Assembly: GCF_010093595.1 (NCBI RefSeq)
Contig: NW_022985472.1
Coordinates: 153,168 to 217,167, forward strand
Source of the DNA: Mytilinidion resinicola
Taxonomy: Eukaryota > Ascomycota > Dothideomycetes > Mytilinidiales > Mytilinidiaceae
Length of the DNA stretch: 64,000 bases
Reading direction: 5' to 3'
Below the pieces are notes generated by a model that did no database searches, was not told the origin of the DNA, and saw nothing but the letters and a program-made list of their open reading frames with translations. The position numbers and the translations under genes are program-made. Positions 60,748 through 64,000 of the stretch are shown here, piece after piece (the stretch's first letter is position 1; every line of letters starts with the position of its first letter).

Positions 60748-63700
60748 TCAGTCCATCATCTGGTGAAGGGCATTCACTCTGTAGCTTTGGCTTCTCTCAA
60801 TCAACTCTTCGTGCCTCCCTCTATCAACGACTGTGCCACCCTCAACAAGGAAAATCACATCGGCCTTACGGATAGTATGCAGCCGATGAGCAATTGCTAT
60901 GACCGTGATATCTCTCGCAGCCTTCTCAAGCCCATCTTGAAGTAGTTTCTCACTCTCCGCATCTAATGCACTCGTACTCTCGTCTAAGAGCAGCAGTTTC
61001 GGTTTTCGCACCAGCGCACGCGCAATTGCGAGACGCTGTCGTTGACCACCAGAGAGCTGGGAGCCGTTGGGACCACATTCAGTATCGTAGCCGTCAGACA
61101 ATGACACGATGGTGCTGTGGATGTTCGCAAGCTTGCAGGCTTCTTCGATCTCGGCATCGGTAGCTTCGTGATCCGGATGCGCCCCTAGTGAAACATTGAA
61201 ACGGACGCTGCCTTCAAAGAGGACACTGTCTTGTGGGACGAGCGTAATCTGAGATCGGAACGCGGTGCCTTGTCGTTTCGAGAGGTCGAAACCGTCAATC
61301 TCAACGGTACCAGATGTGGGTGCGTACATGCGCTCGATGAGGGCCATGACTGTGGATTTTCCAGCACCTGAAGGACCGACGAGAGCGCAGAATTGGCCGG
61401 GTTGAACAGTGAACGACATTTCATTTAGGATTTGAATGTCGGGGCGGGCGGGATATGAAAATGAGACATCTTTGAAGCTGACGCTAACACCGTTCCTTGA
61501 GTTAGGTTTCTCTTTGGAGTTTGCAAATGCTTCCACATCCTTTTCGCTCGATTCTGGTGAATCTGGATCTTGATTTTTCGGTTCTAAAGTCTTTGAAGAA
61601 CCAATATCAATGAGACCTACAATCCTCGACAAAGCAGATCGGGCGCGAGACACGTCCGGCGCAAGCGCAAACATCTGACCCCATAGCTGTGCGCTCACGA
61701 GCATAGCTAGGACGACGATGAAGAATTGAGTTTGATTGTACTTTCCGGCAATGATCTGTCTTGCTCCCCACCAGTATGCAAGAGCGTAGGTGAAGTTCCC
61801 GCAGCTGTTCGCGATAGCAAGCCATAAGTTAGCATATGCGCTGGCAACGACCATCTCCTTCCGTGGAGTTTGCAGCGAACGACGGTAGGTGGCTAATATC
61901 TCATCTTCGAGGGATAAAGCCGACACCATTTTGATGGAATTGATAGCCTCTACTGCCATGCCGACGGAAGTTGAGAACGCTGTTGCGTGACGCTCGTGAT
62001 ACTTGGAAAGAACGCGGAGCTGCATCACTCCAGAGCCGAGCAAGATCGGGACTGTGGTAAGGCACACGATGGCAATCTTCCAGGCTACAATGTGGCAAAG
62101 AATGATAGCTGCGAAGAGATTGACGACAATGGAGAAAATAGTACCCATGATCGATCCGGTAAAGCCAGCAAGATCGCTACTATCTCTTGTAATGTAAGAA
62201 AGAAGCATTGTAGGGTTTCTGTCTAACGATTGATGCCACTGCAAGTCTTGTTCGAAGAGTGACCGGAAAGATAGAACGCGGACTACGTAGAGGAGCTTCT
62301 CCGCCACGAATCCAAAGGCCGACCAGCTGATAAAATTGGCAAAGAACTCAATGACTCCTAGCAAAAAGAAGAGCAGTGCAAAAAGTGCTCCACGAGAACG
62401 AATACGATCCGGCTCATTGCAGGGGCTGAGACTAGCGACTGTGTTTCCGAAAATAACCCCAGAACCGGAGTAAGAGCCTCCAACGACGATTGAGGTGGAA
62501 AAGGCTAGAATTAAAGACAAAAGGTATGGCCGGAATATCCAGGCTGAACGTTTGAACGACCAAATCGATTTGGTAGACTTCGACTCAGATCCATCCGTAT
62601 CCTTTGATGTGGTATCATTCTCTGTATCGCCTGGCTTTGAATCATCGTTCAACTTGCTATCCGAATGCTTGACGCTGGATACGAGGTCGTCTTTCGCGTT
62701 CGTAGTGTCATCAATTGAGACGTCCGTCAGGCTCTGCCTAGATGACGTATCGCCTTGAGATGTTGAACTGCTTTGTAGATGTATCATGTTTGCAAACGAT
62801 CCGCCAATTTCCACCAGCTCGTCGTAGCTGCCCTGTTCGAGGATTTGACCTTTCCCCATCACGATGATGTTGTCGGCATTTTTGATTGTCGAGAGACGAT
62901 GCGCAATTGATACCAACGTCCTCCCACATGCGATCGATTCGATTGATGCCTGAATTCGTTTCTCGCTCATTGAATCAAGGGAAGATGTGGCTTCATCAAG
63001 AACAAGGACTTTGGGATCGCGAATAAGTGCTTGCGCTAGTGCAAGCCGTTGCCTCTGTCCTCCACTAACTAGGTTTCCGCTAGAGCCAACCATTGTTCCA
63101 AGGCCATACTGGAGACGAGAAATGAACTCAGTAGCGTCCGCCAGGCTGACAGCTCGTCGTACTGCATCCACAATGTTGACAACTTGGGCACCCAGCGTTT
63201 TCGCGGCCTCCATGACATCTTCTCCATTTCTTACGGATGCAGCAACATTGGACAGCTGTGGACCTTGGAGGATCGGTCTCATTTGAGCATGTTCCGCGGA
63301 ATTGATGAGGCCAAGCGCAATGTTTTCCAGGATTGATCGGTCAAGAAGTAGTGGCTCTTGCTGAACGAGTCCAATTACACTCCTCAGACCTCGTACATTG
63401 AGAGCAGAGATGTCTTGGCCGTCCAGGACCACTTGTCCTTTGGTGGGATCGTAAAGTCTGACAAGCAAACTGGCAAGTGTAGACTTACCGCTGCCAGATA
63501 AACCGACGATCGCTGTATGCTGTCCTGCCGGACAAGTCAAAGAGATGTCCTGAAGAACCTCTTGATCTGGTCGCGATGGGTAGCTGAACGAAACATTGCG
63601 GAACTCAACATGGCCAGGCCCTGTCAAAGGCGGCTTGTTTCCAGGGTCTACCGTACCATCAATGGTTGATACGTGCTCAATGTCTTTGCGGAGTTTCAAA

Positions 63701-64000
63701 AATGCAGCTGAGGCAGATCCGAAGATTTGAAGGAGCGGTGCGATTTGACTGAGTATGAGAGAAGCTAGAATATTAGCAAAGTTGATCCAGGCATGACGAC
63801 GTCTATTCTTACCATCAACGAGGATGAAAATGACTGTGTAAGTCTTTCCAACCGTGGAGTTTTCATCTTCTGAGGCGACAGCATTTGCAATTGTTCTACT
63901 GCCCTGCCAATATGCGACACCATTTGCTGAGTATGCGATGAAATATAACATGCCGGACTGCGCGGCCGCGGCAAGGGCCTTCTTGATGCCAGACTTTTGA
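60748..64000 (-). CDS. ABCB-type multidrug ABC transporter, 5' end outside the window
   Basis: The frame is open to the window edge, so the N-terminal membrane domain is incomplete; about 1,067 residues are visible of an expected 1,300 or so. Order: end of TMD1, NBD1, TMD2, NBD2. NBD1 has Walker A GLSGSGKST (near 63490), signature VSGGQRQRLALAQAL and Walker B VLVLDEATSSLD. NBD2 has GPSGAGKST (near 61365), LSGGQRQRLAIARAL and LLLLDESTSALD. The linker is rich in Ser, Asp and Lys. A 48-nt intron without stops (63812-63765) lies in TMD1. Such full ABCB pumps sit in the plasma membrane or other membranes. Placement beside siderophore-type genes suggests siderophore or precursor transport, as proposed for the fungal sitT/abcB-type pumps, but generic drug export is possible. 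Confidence 0.9.
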   Translation of the reverse strand, partial: QKSGIKKALAAAAQSGMLYFIAYSANGVAYWQGSRTIANAVASEDENSTVGKTYTVIFILVDGKNRRRHAWINFANILASLILSQIAPLLQIFGSASAAFLKLRKDIEHVSTIDGTVDPGNKPPLTGPGHVEFRNVSFSYPSRPDQEVLQDISLTCPAGQHTAIVGLSGSGKSTLASLLVRLYDPTKGQVVLDGQDISALNVRGLRSVIGLVQQEPLLLDRSILENIALGLINSAEHAQMRPILQGPQLSNVAASVRNGEDVMEAAKTLGAQVVNIVDAVRRAVSLADATEFISRLQYGLGTMVGSSGNLVSGGQRQRLALAQALIRDPKVLVLDEATSSLDSMSEKRIQASIESIACGRTLVSIAHRLSTIKNADNIIVMGKGQILEQGSYDELVEIGGSFANMIHLQSSSTSQGDTSSRQSLTDVSIDDTTNAKDDLVSSVKHSDSKLNDDSKPGDTENDTTSKDTDGSESKSTKSIWSFKRSAWIFRPYLLSLILAFSTSIVVGGSYSGSGVIFGNTVASLSPCNEPDRIRSRGALFALLFFLLGVIEFFANFISWSAFGFVAEKLLYVVRVLSFRSLFEQDLQWHQSLDRNPTMLLSYITRDSSDLAGFTGSIMGTIFSIVVNLFAAIILCHIVAWKIAIVCLTTVPILLGSGVMQLRVLSKYHERHATAFSTSVGMAVEAINSIKMVSALSLEDEILATYRRSLQTPRKEMVVASAYANLWLAIANSCGNFTYALAYWWGARQIIAGKYNQTQFFIVVLAMLVSAQLWGQMFALAPDVSRARSALSRIVGLIDIGSSKTLEPKNQDPDSPESSEKDVEAFANSKEKPNSRNGVSVSFKDVSFSYPARPDIQILNEMSFTVQPGQFCALVGPSGAGKSTVMALIERMYAPTSGTVEIDGFDLSKRQGTAFRSQITLVPQDSVLFEGSVRFNVSLGAHPDHEATDAEIEEACKLANIHSTIVSLSDGYDTECGPNGSQLSGGQRQRLAIARALVRKPKLLLLDESTSALDAESEKLLQDGLEKAARDITVIAIAHRLHTIRKADVIFLVEGGTVVDRGRHEELIERSQSYRVNALHQMMD

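Overview
The window comes from a filamentous ascomycete (Pezizomycotina). Short introns (mostly 45-105 nt, GT-AG), two HET-domain genes, a Zn(II)2Cys6 regulator, TRI12-type MFS and Baeyer-Villiger genes, hydroxamate siderophore-type enzymes and a RIP-like decayed copia element all point that way. No finer taxonomic call can be made from the sequence. The exon models below were built by hand; where given, exon lengths sum to whole codons across the joins.

Layout. Positions 1-3.2 kb hold transposon debris: the last codons of a pogo/Fot1-type transposase, a minus-strand Ty1/copia relic full of TAG/TAA stops, and a further decayed ORF. From 4 to 16 kb there is an aldo/keto reductase with a frameshift, a tandem pair of RING-like genes, a C2H2 regulator, a decayed CorA-like gene and an F-box-like/ankyrin gene. 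From 16.8 to 26 kb a HET gene runs straight into an 11-copy tandem repeat of about 161 bp. A long intact stand-alone RNase H ORF follows, and then a second tandem array whose units carry long stem-loops. From 26 to 36.7 kb there is a four-span membrane protein, an aldehyde dehydrogenase, a small NAD(P)-binding protein, an F-box-like protein and a second HET protein.

From 36.8 to 52.7 kb lies a compact oxidative gene cluster: Zn(II)2Cys6 regulator, two FAD Baeyer-Villiger-type monooxygenases, a TRI12-like MFS transporter, three short-chain dehydrogenases (one frameshifted) and a zinc alcohol dehydrogenase. There is no PKS, NRPS or terpene synthase, so a catabolic or tailoring role is more likely than a complete biosynthetic one.

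From 52.9 kb to the right edge lies a probable siderophore locus: a SidI-like acyl-CoA ligase, a divergent SidA-like N-hydroxylating monooxygenase, a SidF/AlcB-like hydroxamate acyltransferase ending in a peroxisomal AKL signal, and an ABCB-type transporter cut by the window end. Six copies of ATCWGATAA, the consensus reported for the iron-responsive GATA repressor SreA, sit in the two intergenic regions of this locus. Two of them form a 19-bp inverted pair. This locus, with its iron-type GATA sites, and the RNase H ORF flanked by satellite arrays are the two parts most worth following up.
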